A stretch of 64,000 nucleotides of DNA, taken from the NCBI GenBank assembly GCA_018398805.1, contig JAGFBZ010002268.1:1302001-1366000 (forward strand). The letters run 5' to 3'. Shown here piece after piece: positions 44,701 through 54,841 of this stretch. This DNA is from Hirundichthys speculiger (taxonomy: Eukaryota; Chordata; Actinopteri; Beloniformes; Exocoetidae). Numbering within the stretch: the stretch's first letter is position 1; each line of letters opens with the position of its first letter. The position numbers and the translations under genes were made by a program. The notes under the pieces were generated by a model, which was not told the DNA's origin, ran no database searches, and saw nothing but the letters and a program-made list of their open reading frames with translations.

Positions 44701-44965
44701 AGAGGCTTCTTCAGGTCCGTTGCAAGACAGAAAGATACAGAAGATCATTCCTGCCAGCAGCCATCAGCCTCCACAACAAGCCATAAAACCTACTATTATT
44801 ATCAATTAATATTATTATTATTGCTGTAATATTATTATTATTGCTGTCATTTATCTATTGTTGGAAAAAAAAAAAGAGAAGAAGAGCCCTTGCTACAGTG
44901 TTGAGTTTCCCTTCCTGAGATGAATAAAGTATTTTTCATTTCATTTTCATTTTATTCATTTCATT
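41739..44965 (+). mobile_element. near full-length Rex1/L2-type LINE nested in pogo copy 1
   Basis: Comparing the two pogo copies places the insertion between caccatcc and ttccgtcaga of the transposase. The LINE has a leader of about 270 bp, an endonuclease-polymerase ORF (42011-44780) and a 3' tail 'gatgaataaagtatttttca' ending in attttcattt repeats. An AAT/TAT-rich tract lies at 44795-44835. The 3-kb length suggests a nearly complete insertion. It is younger than the transposon it sits in. Confidence 0.8.
42011..44780 (+). pseudogene. LINE endonuclease-reverse transcriptase ORF, broken
   Basis: The endonuclease is seen in GNVRSLANKTDEFEVLTRSQ, then after a one-base shift near 42240 WLHEHIPDCNVSVRGFKTVR and MAISGDFNNVSL (GDFN metal site). 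The linker includes ITKTIKTWSSEAEDALKGCF. The polymerase reads KAAGPDGVCPRVLKTCSLQL, PNDYRPVALTSHIMKVLERL, VMFFDFASAFNTIQ, GAPQGTVLSPFLFMLYTSDF and KYSDYSAVVGC. The last should be YSDD; the second catalytic Asp is Tyr. The thumb reads VVEEYKYLGVQLDNRLEWKC. Stops at about 42939, 43228 and 43971 and several shifts inactivate it. The family is the CR1/Rex1/L2 group, probably Rex1. Confidence 0.8.
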
Positions 44966-45460
44966 CCGTCAGACCGGCCAAACCCTGAACTACAGCCTGC
45001 CACCAGAGATGCTCCACCTCCGGGAGAAGGTATTGAACGCCTGCACCCTGCAGATGATCTGCCTGAAGATGACCCTCCTCCCGCTGCAGATAATGCAGCC
45101 TCCCGTACGAATTCGCCTGCTCCCGCGCCAGCTGACACGGATGCAGGACCTATAACAACCGGCCTGGTTATGTCCCTCCACAGGAAATCATCGCGCTTCC
45201 AAAGTTCACCCCCAGAAAACAAACCAGACGGAGGCGCCGTGAAGACCGCTATCCTCACCGACACTCCTGAGATGCAGGCACTCGAAAGGGCTTTTGAAGA
45301 AAGACGTAGCAGGCTGCAGAGGAAGTGCAAAGGAGGGGAGAAAAAGATGAGCTGATCCAGAGCTTTTGAAAAGACACGTAAGAGACTGATCAGAAAATGC
45401 AAAAGAAGGGCTAAAAATTGGAGCCAATCCTGAGGACGTGAGTGGAGTGATGGTGGTCAT
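44966..45460 (+). pseudogene. pogo copy 1 transposase C-terminal tail
   Basis: After the LINE the host transposon resumes. Readable pieces include YVPPQEIIALPKFTPRKQTR and RRREDRYPHR in one frame and MSLHRKSSRFQ in another. This is the proline-rich, basic tail typical of this transposase, and the DNA aligns with 55980-56165 of copy 2 (cagcctgccacc, gatgctccacctccg, tcgcctgctcccgcgccagc). Multiple stops. Confidence 0.6.
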
Positions 45461-45854
45461 AATCTGAGTTTCCCCTACTGTGGAAGTGGTTATTTTCCTA
45501 TAAGTCTAATAAAACATTTTTTGAATGATACTTTGCATTATTTGTGTTTGTTCAGTCACTTCCAGAGTGGTGGAAAAAGTAAGGGGATCACTTTACCCCA
45601 GGGTGGCTCGCTTTACTCCCCTTGAAATCTGGGCTTTGTCTCAGTTTACCCCATAGCATGAGATACTTGACCTCTTTTTATAAAAACGATCACATTTTCA
45701 CCGTCTTTAGTCCGGCAAACATTCTGATCGTTTCCATCCTTAGGAAACATTATAAATTAAAGAAAAATGTGTTAATTTTATAGACACATCAATTAAACTT
45801 GCTTAGAGGGCAGGAGGGAGTAAAGATCGTCTCACATTACCCCACTCTCCCCTA

Positions 45855-46351
45855 TATACTTACAAAGAAAAAAAGAAAAAAAAAAAAAACAGATTTTTGA
45901 TCTGTCCTGTCAGTTTTGATTTTTGGACCATTTTTTTTCTCCTTTTTTTCCCTGTTTCCTCTTTTAATAAGTCAAGGAGAGTAATGTGATTATAGAAACA
46001 TGTTCAGCTTTGTGTGTGTATCTCTGAATGGTGTGTATGCAAGGTGCAGTAAGGGCAGCCTAGTCTCAGATCTGAGAAGGCCTGCAGGAATGTTTGCTGC
46101 CTTTGAAGAGTCTGATGCCGGTGCCCAACAAATATCAGGTCTAGAATGAAGGGAATGTGGCTTCACAAGGTTCCATCCACCCCAGTTTATTAAGGGATCC
46201 CTTTTTTTTTTTTTATCCCGCTGCCTATATTGTTGCAGAGGATGAAGAGGGCCTATACATACTGATGAGATGAGCTAGGCTCGAGGGGGGAGCTCTGAGA
46301 GACATGCAGGCTGGAGGAGCTCAGGATGAGATCACAGTCCTCTGTGATCTC
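45855..46351. other. unassigned region
   Basis: Short homopolymer A and T tracts (45868-45890, 46200-46216). No gene seen. Confidence 0.45.
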
Positions 46352-46354
46352 TCT

Positions 46355-46453
<99 letters not shown>
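46352..46453. repeat. (TA)n microsatellite
   Basis: About 100 bp of alternating TA, directly abutting the left end of the Tc1-like element. Confidence 0.95.
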
Positions 46454-46455
46454 TA

Positions 46456-48068
46456 CAGTGCCTTGTGAAAGTATTCAGCCCCCCTTTAACTTTTCAACCT
46501 TTTGTCACATTTCAGGCTTCAAACATACAGATATACAATTTTTATTTTTTGTCAAGAATCAACAACAAGTGGGACACAGTCGTGAAATGGAATGAAATTT
46601 ATTGGATATTTTTTTACTTTTTAGCAAAACAAATACTGAAAAGTGGGCTGTGCAATATTATTTGGCCCTTTTACTTTCAGTGCAGCAAACTCACTCCAGA
46701 CGTTCATTGAGGATCTCTGAATGATCCGATGTTGTCCTGAATGACTGATGATGATCAATAGAATCCACCTGTGTGTAATCAAGTCTCTGTATAAATGCAC
46801 CTGCTCTGTAATAGTCTCAGGGTTCTGTTTAAAGCTCAGAGAGCATCATGAAGACCAAGGAACACACCAGGCAGGTCCCAGATACTGTTGTGGAGAAGTG
46901 TAAAGCTGGATTTGGATACAAAAAGATTTCCCAAGTTTTAAACATCTCAAGGAGCACTGAGCAAGCAATCATATTGAAATGGAAGGAGTATCAGACCACT
47001 GGTAAATCTACCAAGACCCGGCCGTCCCTCTAAACTTTCATCTGGAACAAGGAGAAGACTGATCAGAGATGCAGCCAAGAGGCCCATGATCACTCTGGAT
47101 GAACTGCAGAGATCTACAGCTGAGGTGGGAGAGTCTGTCCAGAGGACAACAATCAGTCCTACACTGCACAAATCTGGCCTTTATGGAAGAGTGGCAGGAA
47201 GAAAGCCATTTCTCAAAGATATCCATAAAAAGTCTCATTTACAGTTTGCCACAAGCCACCTGGGAGACACACCAAACATGTGGAAGAAGGAGCTCTGGTC
47301 AGATGAAACCAAAATCAAACTTTTTGGCCACAATGCAAAACGATATGTTTGGAGTAAAAGCAACACAGCTCATCACCCTGAACACACCATCCCCACTGTC
47401 AAACATGGTGGTGGCAGCATCATGGTTTCAGCAGGGACAGGGAAGATAGTTAAAATTGATGAGAAGATGGATGGAGTCAAATACAGGACCATTCTGGAAG
47501 AAAACCTGAGTCTCCAAAAGACCGGAGACTGGGACGGAGATTTATCTTCCAACAGGACAATGATCCAAAACATGAAGCCAAATCTACAACGGAACGGTTC
47601 ACAAATAAACGTATCCAGGTGTTAGAACGGCCAAGTCAAAGTCCAGACCTGAATCCAATCCAAAATCTGTGGAAAAAGCTGAAGACTGCTGTTTAGAAAT
47701 GCTCTCCATCCAAACTCACTGAGCTCCAACTATTTTGCAAGGACGAATGGGGAAGAATTTCACTCTTTCGATGTGCAAAACTGCTAGAGACAAACCCCAA
47801 GAGACTTGCAGCTGGAATTGAAGCAAAAGGTGGCGCTACAAAGTATTAACACAAGGGGGCTGAATAATATTGCACTCCCCACCTTTCAGTTTTTTATTTG
47901 TTAAAAAAGTTTAAAATATCCAATAAATTTTGTTCCACTTTACGATTGTGTCCCACTTGTTGTTAATTCTTGACAAGAAATTAAAATTTTATATCTTTGT
48001 GTTTGAAGCCTGAAATGTGGCAAAAGGTTGAAAAGTTCAAGGGGGCCGAATACTTTCACAAGTCACTG
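46456..48068 (+). mobile_element. Tc1-like element with long TIRs
   Basis: The 1613-bp element has inverted repeats of about 155 bp and close to 90 percent identity by eye. The left end starts cagtgccttgtgaaagtatt and the right end, inverted, cagtgacttgtgaaagtatt. Both arms share tttcaggcttcaaacac, gtcaagaat and aacaacaagtgggacaca in order. TA lies at the left edge, and the right edge passes into a (GT)n(TA)n tract. Long TIRs with a single transposase are typical of a common group of fish Tc1-like elements. Confidence 0.9.
46848..47850 (+). pseudogene. Tc1-like transposase, recently broken
   Basis: The frame starts MKTKEHTRQVPDTVVEKCKA with PRD-type HTH (GYKKISQVLNISRSTEQAII). After a frameshift at 47030 it continues PSKLSSGTRRRLIRDAAKRP, WKKELWSDETKIKLFGHNAK (first catalytic D) and KHGGGSIMVSAGTGKIVKID. 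The usual 'WGCFSA' after GGGSIMV has lost about five residues. A second shift near 47535 leads to [15 protein letters not shown] (second D) and [20 protein letters not shown]. The third catalytic residue, E in NPIE of DD34E, is Q. About three inactivating changes and otherwise high conservation suggest a younger element than the 18-kb one. Confidence 0.85.
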
Positions 48069-48077
48069 TGTGTGTGT

Positions 48078-48162
<85 letters not shown>
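48069..48162. repeat. (GT)n(TA)n microsatellite
   Basis: A short gtgtgtgt stretch followed by about 77 bp of alternating TA up to the next element. Confidence 0.95.
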
Positions 48163-48167
<5 letters not shown>

Positions 48168-49022
48168 GAGGAAATAAGTATTTGATCCCCGCTGATTTTG
48201 GCAGTTGTCATACTAAGAAATAAATGAACAGTCTCAGACTTCTATGGCAGCTTTATTTTAACAGTTATAGAAAGAATATTGAAAAAAAATTAAGAAAATG
48301 ACATGAATTGAAAAATAAAAATTAATTTGCAAGTCATATATAGTGGAGTGGAGTAATAAAATATGTGCTGTTCAGAGGATTCTAACTGCACTTCACAAAC
48401 TTTCGTATTCTGCTGTTTTCTTTATGAAAATGAGTTGCAGCCTCTAGTCATTTGACCCAATGAACAGGAAAATAGAATACGCTTAAAAGCATTTTAACAG
48501 CAGCAGTTTCATGTAAAACAGTCTTTCAACAGCTCACCATTTACAGCTGCTGTGTTTAATACCATGCAGAATGCTTGTGAAGTTGGCAAATGACATTGTT
48601 ATGTAACTATACAGACTCTTCCAGATTGGTTGAAGTTTTTCATCTAATACAGCTGTAAGAGTAGAGACAGATTGCTTAGGTGAATTAACTGCAATTCAGT
48701 TTAATTTGTTCTTTATTTGTTCTTATAGAGAAATAACATTTTTGTTGTAGAATGTAGGGATGCATTTACACGACAACTGAAACTAATCTATCAACTGAAT
48801 CCATTCACTTTAAATTTGTTTCAAGTTTGTTGTAAATTTGTTTGTTTCTGTGTATATTTAAGTTTGATTCTGTTTTATTCAGAATTTGAAAGGTGGTGCA
48901 CAATTGTTGATTTTTTTGTAATAACCAAATAGTGGTTCACTACATTTTCACTGTTCATTTATTTCTTAGTATTGACAACTGCTAAAATCAGCGAGGGGAT
49001 CAAATACTTATTTCCTCCACTG
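48163..49022. mobile_element. non-autonomous Tc1-type element (agtggaggaaataagt TIR)
   Basis: The 860-bp element starts agtggaggaaataagtattt and ends aaatacttatttcctccactg. The arms extend inward through gatcccc.gctgattttggcag and a shared taagaaataaatgaacag for about 70 bp. TA flanks the right end. The interior is AT-rich and non-coding. Confidence 0.85.
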
Positions 49023-50394
49023 TATATGGAGTAAGACAGATGTCAAAAACAATGTGTCTGTACAAGTTACCATTTGTGCATATTCATCTTAAGTTGTGCA
49101 TAAATAAAAAAAATATATCAATTCTCATATAAGTAAAATCAGATATAAAATGTTTAATTTTGGATTTGGATTGAATTTATGCCTTTATCTCTGTAAAGAT
49201 CAGGCTTCATAAGAAATCAACAGAACATACTGAGAAATGTTTCAGAAATGTTTTACCTAATTCTCCTCTGCATATTTACACCCCCATTAGAGAAAAAAAT
49301 ACCCTGAACAATGCTGGCAGCTATAAAACATTCTCACTTTGCTTTGTCAGACCATATAGCCCTGCTTCCTCAACTAACATACTCTAATGTTTGTTGTATT
49401 GATGGCTCAAGAGACTGTTTGTTTCTTTTTTTTTTTAAATTGCAGTTCTGTGTTCTGTAATGATAAAAAAAAAAATCATGAAATTTGGTTGAAAATGATG
49501 GTGCTGGTTGCATGTAGCCAAAACAATAAATGATAGGTCAAAACCAAAATCTTATCATCAGGTCAAGCTGGATTTCCGGAATGAACTTTATACTCTGGAG
49601 ACATTTTCCATTAAGATTCCATAATAAAATTTAATTATCTTAAGCAACTGGATAATTGAATTTTATTATGGAGTTAATACATTACCCAAGAACCAGATTA
49701 CTTATATTAATTAAATATTAAATAGCATTTCAAAGGAAATTGTTGGCGAATTAACAAATTAATTGTTATAATCTAGGACATTTTAAAGCAACACAATGCA
49801 ACTTTAAACCCTTAAAAAAAGTTTCTTAAATTATTATTTTAGAATAGTTCACCTTTATTCCAGGACAAATCACAGTGTAAGTGCACCTGCATCTCCTGCA
49901 TTAGGACTGTGTAAGGTGGTGAGCACCCTGCTTGCTGGAAGTCCCATCTCCCCTCTGCCAATTAAGGTGTACAATCAAGGTTTAACTTTGAGGCAGATAC
50001 CATATTATTTACCAATAGGAGAAGTTAACAGGCGGCTAAGTACAAGATAAAGATAGATACAAGATAGAGCCAAGGAAAAGTGTTAGTGCTTTTTCTGAGA
50101 TGAAAAACAGCGAGTCAGCATTGGATCAGATTACACATTTTTTCCGAGCTGAGGCAGGCAAAGAAGCTGCATGAAGGATGATCATCTGCTGCTAGTGGAT
50201 TTGTAAGTTACATATGTTTTACATATATTGTTCTTACTGTCTTTGTCTTGTGCTTTTGAGCTTGATATTAGTCTGTGTTGCTGGAATTGTTCTTTTGTTC
50301 AGTGGTTCTCAGTTTATGCTCCTTAAGGTAGCTGATAGAAGAGATAATACTGCCGGCTTTGATAGTTAGCATGTTAGCTGCTATTCTTTTCTTT
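49023..50394. other. unassigned region
   Basis: No gene, RNA or repeat recognised. AT-rich, candidate host DNA. Confidence 0.5.
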
Positions 50395-50552
50395 TTGGCA
50401 CTAGTGGCCTTTATTTGACAGTGAAGGAGAGACAGGAAACAGGGGAGAGAGCACGGGGAAGACACACAGAAAAGGGTCATCCAGCCAGGAGTCAAACCAG
50501 CGACCAGCTGCACGAGGACTGTAGCCTCTGTACATAGGCCGCCCGCCCTACG
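50395..50552 (-). mobile_element. tRNA-derived SINE
   Basis: Read on the minus strand, a tRNA-like head with B box ctggtttgactcctggctgg is followed by tttcctgtctctccttcact and ataaaggccactagtgcc. This is the same body as in the plus-strand SINE at 7861-8062. The B box departs from GGTTCGANTCC at one position (a instead of a second purine-pyrimidine pair), and the A box is poor. Confidence 0.65.
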
Positions 50553-50825
50553 CTTTTCCCTAATGGCTCCTCAACCACATCTACTTGTCCAAAAGTTTTC
50601 TCTCATGTTATTATTATGCAATGCATGTCCTGCTTTGAGGCTGGATACTATACATACACTGATTTTTTTCATTGGAACTGTAGGTAGTGTTAGACAATGA
50701 AAGAGAAATGACAGGTATATTACAGGCAAATGTTGCTGTTGCATTTCTCAGTTTTACATGACAGTGACAGTTTTGATTGTGACCTATTTTCTGTTTTGAA
50801 TTAAGGATTATTTGCTATTAAAGGG

Positions 50826-51388
50826 GTTCAAGTTCAAGTTCAAGTTTACTTTATCAATACCCATTGGTAGATTTGTTTTGCAGTTTGGAGAAGGCATCCC
50901 ACACACAACCCCCACCATCATCAATTAAACACACAGGACAAAAAACATCGAACAAGTTTTAAAACAGCACAAGACAGACATGGCAGGTACTCACAATGCT
51001 CACTGAACAGGATAAAAGTAGAAAGTAAGTTTGCTCACAAGGCCAAGAACAATAAATAGAAGTAAAAAAACCCAGGTCAGGGTTTCTCATAAATAAAAAT
51101 AAATAAATAAAAATAAATAAAATAAAAAGCAGGATAGACCACATCAATAAATAAAATATGTTAAGATTTGTTTAAAAGAGAGACAGCAGCTGGGACGAAG
51201 CTGTTCCTGTATCGTGTGGTCCTCGTTCTAGGGACTATAAATCTGCGTCCTGATGGCAGTAGCTGGAACTCACTCGCTAAGGGATGGGAGGCATCCCTTA
51301 GCGAGTGAGAGAGGGATGGGAGTTCACCGACTGCACAAACACACAGAATGTGGAACGTTAGAAATGTGGTGAGTTTGTTTGTCATTGT
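50826..51388 (-). mobile_element. Rex1/CR1-type LINE 3' fragment
   Basis: The minus strand reads ELPSLSHSLRDASHPLASEF then LLPSGRRFIVPRTRTTRYRN and SFVPAAVSLLN. This is the C-terminal end of fish LINE ORF2 (compare 'RSVARQKDTEDHSCQQPSAS' at 44710, a decayed equivalent). A 3' UTR follows and the element ends in tandem acttgaacttgaacttgaac at 50828-50848. It is 5' truncated and abuts pogo copy 2 at 51388. An internal palindromic-looking repeat of cccttagcgagtgag units occurs at 51270-51310. Confidence 0.7.
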
Positions 51389-51410
51389 GACTAGTTATGA
51401 AAAATCCATC

Positions 51411-53035
51411 ATGCCAAGGAAATACAATAGAAGGACAGCCTGGGACAAAACCTTCCTTGAAGAGATGGAAAGTGCAGCCACTGAGGTCATGGAGTGAAAG
51501 AGGTCCTTAAGAGGTGTGTCAAGGGAGTGAAATATTGACAAGTCAAGCCTCCTAAGATTTATAAGAAAAAAGCAGCAGGGGGACCTTCTCACTGTGGCCT
51601 GGGGTTCGGTGGCCCAGGCAAAGAGAATTTTCACGGATGAGATGGAGGAAGAACTTTCCAAACACCTGAAAGAACTTGCTGAACAGTCCTATGGCCTCTC
51701 TCCAGCTTAGTCCCGTACACTGGCATTTGAATATGCAGAGAAGAACCATGTCCTCATGCCTGCCAATTGGAAAGAGACGCAGTATGCAGGTAAGCCAGGG
51801 TGTGCAAGACAGCATGTGATTTCCTATGGTAACTAAGGCTGATCTTCCCACAAGGCTAAATCTTATAATAATGGATTGTCTATAGGTCAAGAGTGGTTCC
51901 GCAGCTTCCTAGCACGTCGCTGGCTTTCTGTTCGAACTCCAGAAGCAAAATCACTCGGAAGGGCCACTGCCTTCAATACAACGACTGTTGGGGATTTCTT
52001 TGATAATCTGGCAGTAGTCATGGACAGGTGGGAGAATTAATTCCTCCAATGCATGTGTTTTATGCTTGTTTTATTCTCTAAATTTAAGTAATTTGGATTC
52101 CCTCTCTCCTTATCTTTAACAGGCATAAATTCCCCCCACACATGATTTTTAATGTGGACGAAACAGGTCTCTATAGAGTACAAGGGCCTCACCAGGTGAG
52201 ATGCACAATACACACACAAGGCTGACATGTGTAGCTTGTAATAATGTAATAAACAGGCCGGCGGGACCTCCGAGCGAGCTAGGCCGAGAATGGTGCTCCG
52301 AAATCGGATAGGCTCTGGCTCTCCTCCCTGCTCTGGCTCTCATGCAGCTTCCAGACTGCCTGTAGTCCCTGCTCCGGTCCCCCGGCCGGCCTCGGGCCTG
52401 GCTCTCCTCCCTGCTCTGGTTCTCATGCAGCCTGGCTGCAGCAGCAGCAGCAGCCTAATCTACAGATTGAACATGCCATTGATTCTGAACTTTCTGTTTG
52501 ATTTAGGTGGTGACACAAAGAGGGAAAAGGCAAGTTGGTTCCCTCACATTGGCCGAGAGAGGGGACTGGTATCTCTGGTGTGTGCTGTGAATGCTGCTGG
52601 GGATGCCGCACCTCCAATGTTTGTGTTTCCCAGAATAAAGTTTAACGTCTGCTTCATGATCAATGCACCTCCAGGAGCAAAGGGTACCTCCACCAGAACA
52701 GGAAGGATGAATGAAGATACCTGGGGTGAGTTCCTTGGTCACCTGATAAACCACAATTACTGCGCCCCTGACCACCCCATTGTGCTAATCATGGACAATC
52801 TTAAAGCTCACATATCACTCAGGGCAGTAGAAATCGCCAAGAGCAATGGTATTGTTATGCTCACTCTCCCACCTCACACACCCATCGCAAGCAGCCTCTT
52901 GATCTACTCAAAGCCCAATACAGCTGAGCTCTCGATGGGTGGATGCGATTGAATCCTGACAAAACAGTCACCATCTACCAAGTTGCAGGAGTTGTAAATT
53001 AAGCCTTCATGACACCACACAACATCTCTTCTGGG
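51411..53035 (+). pseudogene. pogo/CENP-B-like transposase, copy 2
   Basis: ATG at 51411 opens MPRKYNRRTAWDKTFLEEME; a stop follows at 51496 and another at 51708. HTH pieces (IDKSSLLRFIRKK, AKRIFTDEMEEELSKHLKEL) and the second DNA-binding half (WFRSFLARRWLSVRTPEAKS) are separated by an exact 96-bp intron absent from copy 1. After introns at 52028-52122 and 52196-52506 the core continues: FPPHMIFNVDETG (first D), KRQVGSLTLAERG, VSLVCAVNAAGDAAPPMFVF, NEDTWGEFLGHLINH, HPIVLIMDNLKAHISLRAVE (second D) and IVMLTLPPHTPIAS. The last segment is resumed after the hAT at 55914 (STGIFPYNRDIFPDEEFAPS-like). Non-functional. Confidence 0.75.
51790..51885 (+). other. 96-bp GT-AG intron present only in pogo copy 2
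   Basis: Copy 2 reads tatgcag|gtaagccagg ... gattgtctatag|gtcaagagtggttcc. Copy 1 (40650) reads tctgcaggtcaagagtggttcc, with the two exon ends joined exactly. The excised unit starts gtaagc and ends tatag. Confidence 0.75.
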
Positions 53036-53311
53036 CAGTGACGTGCGGTGAGCTTCATGGCTGGTGAGGCACTGACTTCATCAGTCAGATTTACAAGCAT
53101 ATGAACCCTCCAGAACAACTTATTCACCATTTGATTGGCAGCAGTTAACTGTTTATGTTTAAAACCTCCTATCGTCATTTACATATAAATGCTTTACACA
53201 TACAAACTGTAGCGCACGAAAAAGCACATTTAATTTAAAAAAAAGTTATTATGGTCTTACCTTTACTTATAAATGAAGTCCACGCGCCGCTCCTTCTGCA
53301 GAATAAGTGAC

Positions 53312-53922
53312 CAGTGTTGCCAGATTTGGTTGAGCAATTTCCGCCCAATCGTGTTCCAAAACCCGCCCACTTCAGGAAAACCCGCCCAATAAGTGTTTTC
53401 ATACGAAAAGAGATTTAAATGCATTTACAGTATTAAACAATTAAGCCTAAATAAAAAGTTGTATTTTATTATAGTGCATGTCACAGAAAATGTGCAAAAA
53501 TGCACATCATTCATCCCAGTGCCAGGGCCAAGTTAACACAGCAGCAGTAACATCAACCACGTAAATACCATTTCTTATAGTTTCCCCACTTCGGCATGAT
53601 AGCCTACTTATTTTTCAAACAGAATAGCCTACCACTTAGAGAGAGCGGGCTTCTGCCTCAGACTTCTGCATCGGCGTACTAAGGTTTGTTGAGGAGACGT
53701 CACAATATACTAAATTTTGTATTTGTACTGTTTTTAAACCATAAATACAATAGAAACCATAAAATAAGAGTTTGTTGTGCTGTTTTCACAATATTAAAAA
53801 GACCGCCAGATGTTGGTAAAAGCAGCCCAAATTGTGTATACCCGCACAATGCATTTTTCCCCCGCCAGCTGTAATCAAAAGTAGCCCAATTGGGCGGAAA
53901 ACCGCCCAATCTGGCAACACTG
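53312..53922. mobile_element. hAT MITE nested in hAT F
   Basis: The 611-bp element has ends cagtgttgccagatttgg and, inverted, cagtgttgccagattgggcg. It is flanked by perfect 8-bp duplications taagtgac (53304-53311 and 53923-53930). Repeated cccgccca/ccgcccaat motifs occur near both ends. The remaining target sequence around it (ctgcagaataagtga / tcacttattctgcag) is itself an inverted pair of hAT F. Non-coding. Confidence 0.9.
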
Positions 53923-54518
53923 TAAGTGACAGCGCTTGCTGTCACTTATTCTGCAGCCAATGTGTCGCAAGAAGAATCCCTGTGCTCACTAGTGCCCCCT
54001 AACGTGAGGCAGGAGAAGTGCGTGCCTCACCCCGTGCCTCTTCTCAGCAGTTTTATGATCGCGCCGGCACAAGAAACACATTACACACATATAGTTGCTG
54101 TTCATTATATAAATCAGCTAAACTGTGGAAACTTATTTCATATAGCAAACGTGTTTGAACATTTTAATAGTGACATACAAAGAGATGGCGATCTGGTCTC
54201 ACTACATAGCATGGCAGCACAGTTAGCCGAGTCATTGCGCAATCCATGGTGAGGCTCAGCGAGGTGCTGCCTCACCGCCCGCATCTTCTCAGTATTTGAA
54301 TGGTAAATGTGAATATTCGGCGATTTTGAATAAAAAATAATCTAAAAATGGTGAAGTTAAAGGAGCAATAAGTGGAAATCCATTATTTAAGACTGAAGGA
54401 ATTAAAAAATCGCTACATGGAGAACGAGAGGTGTAATTTCATCTGGAGTATAGGATGACGTCACACACCCGCTCTCTGTGTTGATCTCCAGCCTCAAGTT
54501 TACAAGCCGGTCCGGCCG

Positions 54519-54617
54519 CGCGTTCATGTGCGTTCATGTGCGTTCATGTGAAACTTCGCCTCCTCCCTCCTCCCCCCTCCCTCTCTATAAAACGCGACAG
54601 ACAGTGAGTAGTGACGG
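54519..54617 (+). promoter_or_regulatory. TATA promoter of the nested element
   Basis: tataaaa occurs at 54586-54592, about 50 bp before the ATG at 54639 and after a pyrimidine-rich (cctcc)n tract. Three tandem copies of gttcatgtgc lie just upstream (54522-54551). Start of transcription would be expected near 54617. Confidence 0.45.
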
Positions 54618-54638
54618 CGGCAGCATTTTCGAACTGAA

Positions 54639-54841
54639 ATGGCAGACAGCGGAACAAAACCTTCCAATGAAGACGAGCAGGAGCAGACAAAAAAAATACG
54701 GTCATTGGCAAAGAAATTGTCCGATAAAGAAAGAGATAAAACCAGAATTAACATTGGCCTGGCGTTTCCGAGGTGGAGGGAGCTACGAGAGCTAAAGGGG
54801 CTACAGTCGGACTCGGAGCTGGCTCTTCTTCTCCTTGACAG
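54639..54841 (+). CDS. transposon-associated first exon (RINIGLAFPRWRELR protein)
   Basis: The frame opens MADSGTKPSNEDEQEQTKKI, then a charged helix RSLAKKLSDKERDKT, and RINIGLAFPRWRELRELKGL, QSDSELALLLLD. I know 'KTR.NIG.AF.RWREL....G..SDAELA.FLLD' as the first-exon module of uncharacterised multi-exon proteins linked to fish transposons; its function is unknown. The coding segment ends cttgacag|gcaagtaac, which fits the strict consensus of a GC-AG intron donor (AG|GCAAGT) better than read-through, although a stop follows 16 bases later if unspliced. The frame is intact, unlike most others here. Later exons are absent from the element. Confidence 0.5.

Larger units (their letters stand above)
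39683..45852 (+). mobile_element. pogo/Tigger-like DNA transposon, copy 1
   Basis: Termini ggggagaatggggtattgtg and, inverted, ggggagagtggggtaatgtg are flanked by TA (39681-39682, 45853-45854), as expected for the Tc1/mariner/pogo group. Repeats of the type ttacccc / gggtaa fill the right subterminal region (45580-45660). It encodes a CENP-B/pogo-like transposase with introns. Without the nested 3.2-kb LINE (41739-44965) it would be about 2.9 kb. An approximately 250-bp tandem duplication (39776-40258) enlarges its 5' end. A second copy lies at 51389-56195. Confidence 0.8.

Noticed and set aside
44956..45402. 148-codon minus-strand frame
   Set aside because: It is the antisense of the pogo transposase tail; the equivalent frame in copy 2 (55790-56152) is likewise a shadow.
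52290..52500. Coding sequence at the start of the 220-codon frame in pogo copy 2
   Set aside because: This part lies in the intron 52196-52506; true coding sequence begins at gtggtgacac (52507).
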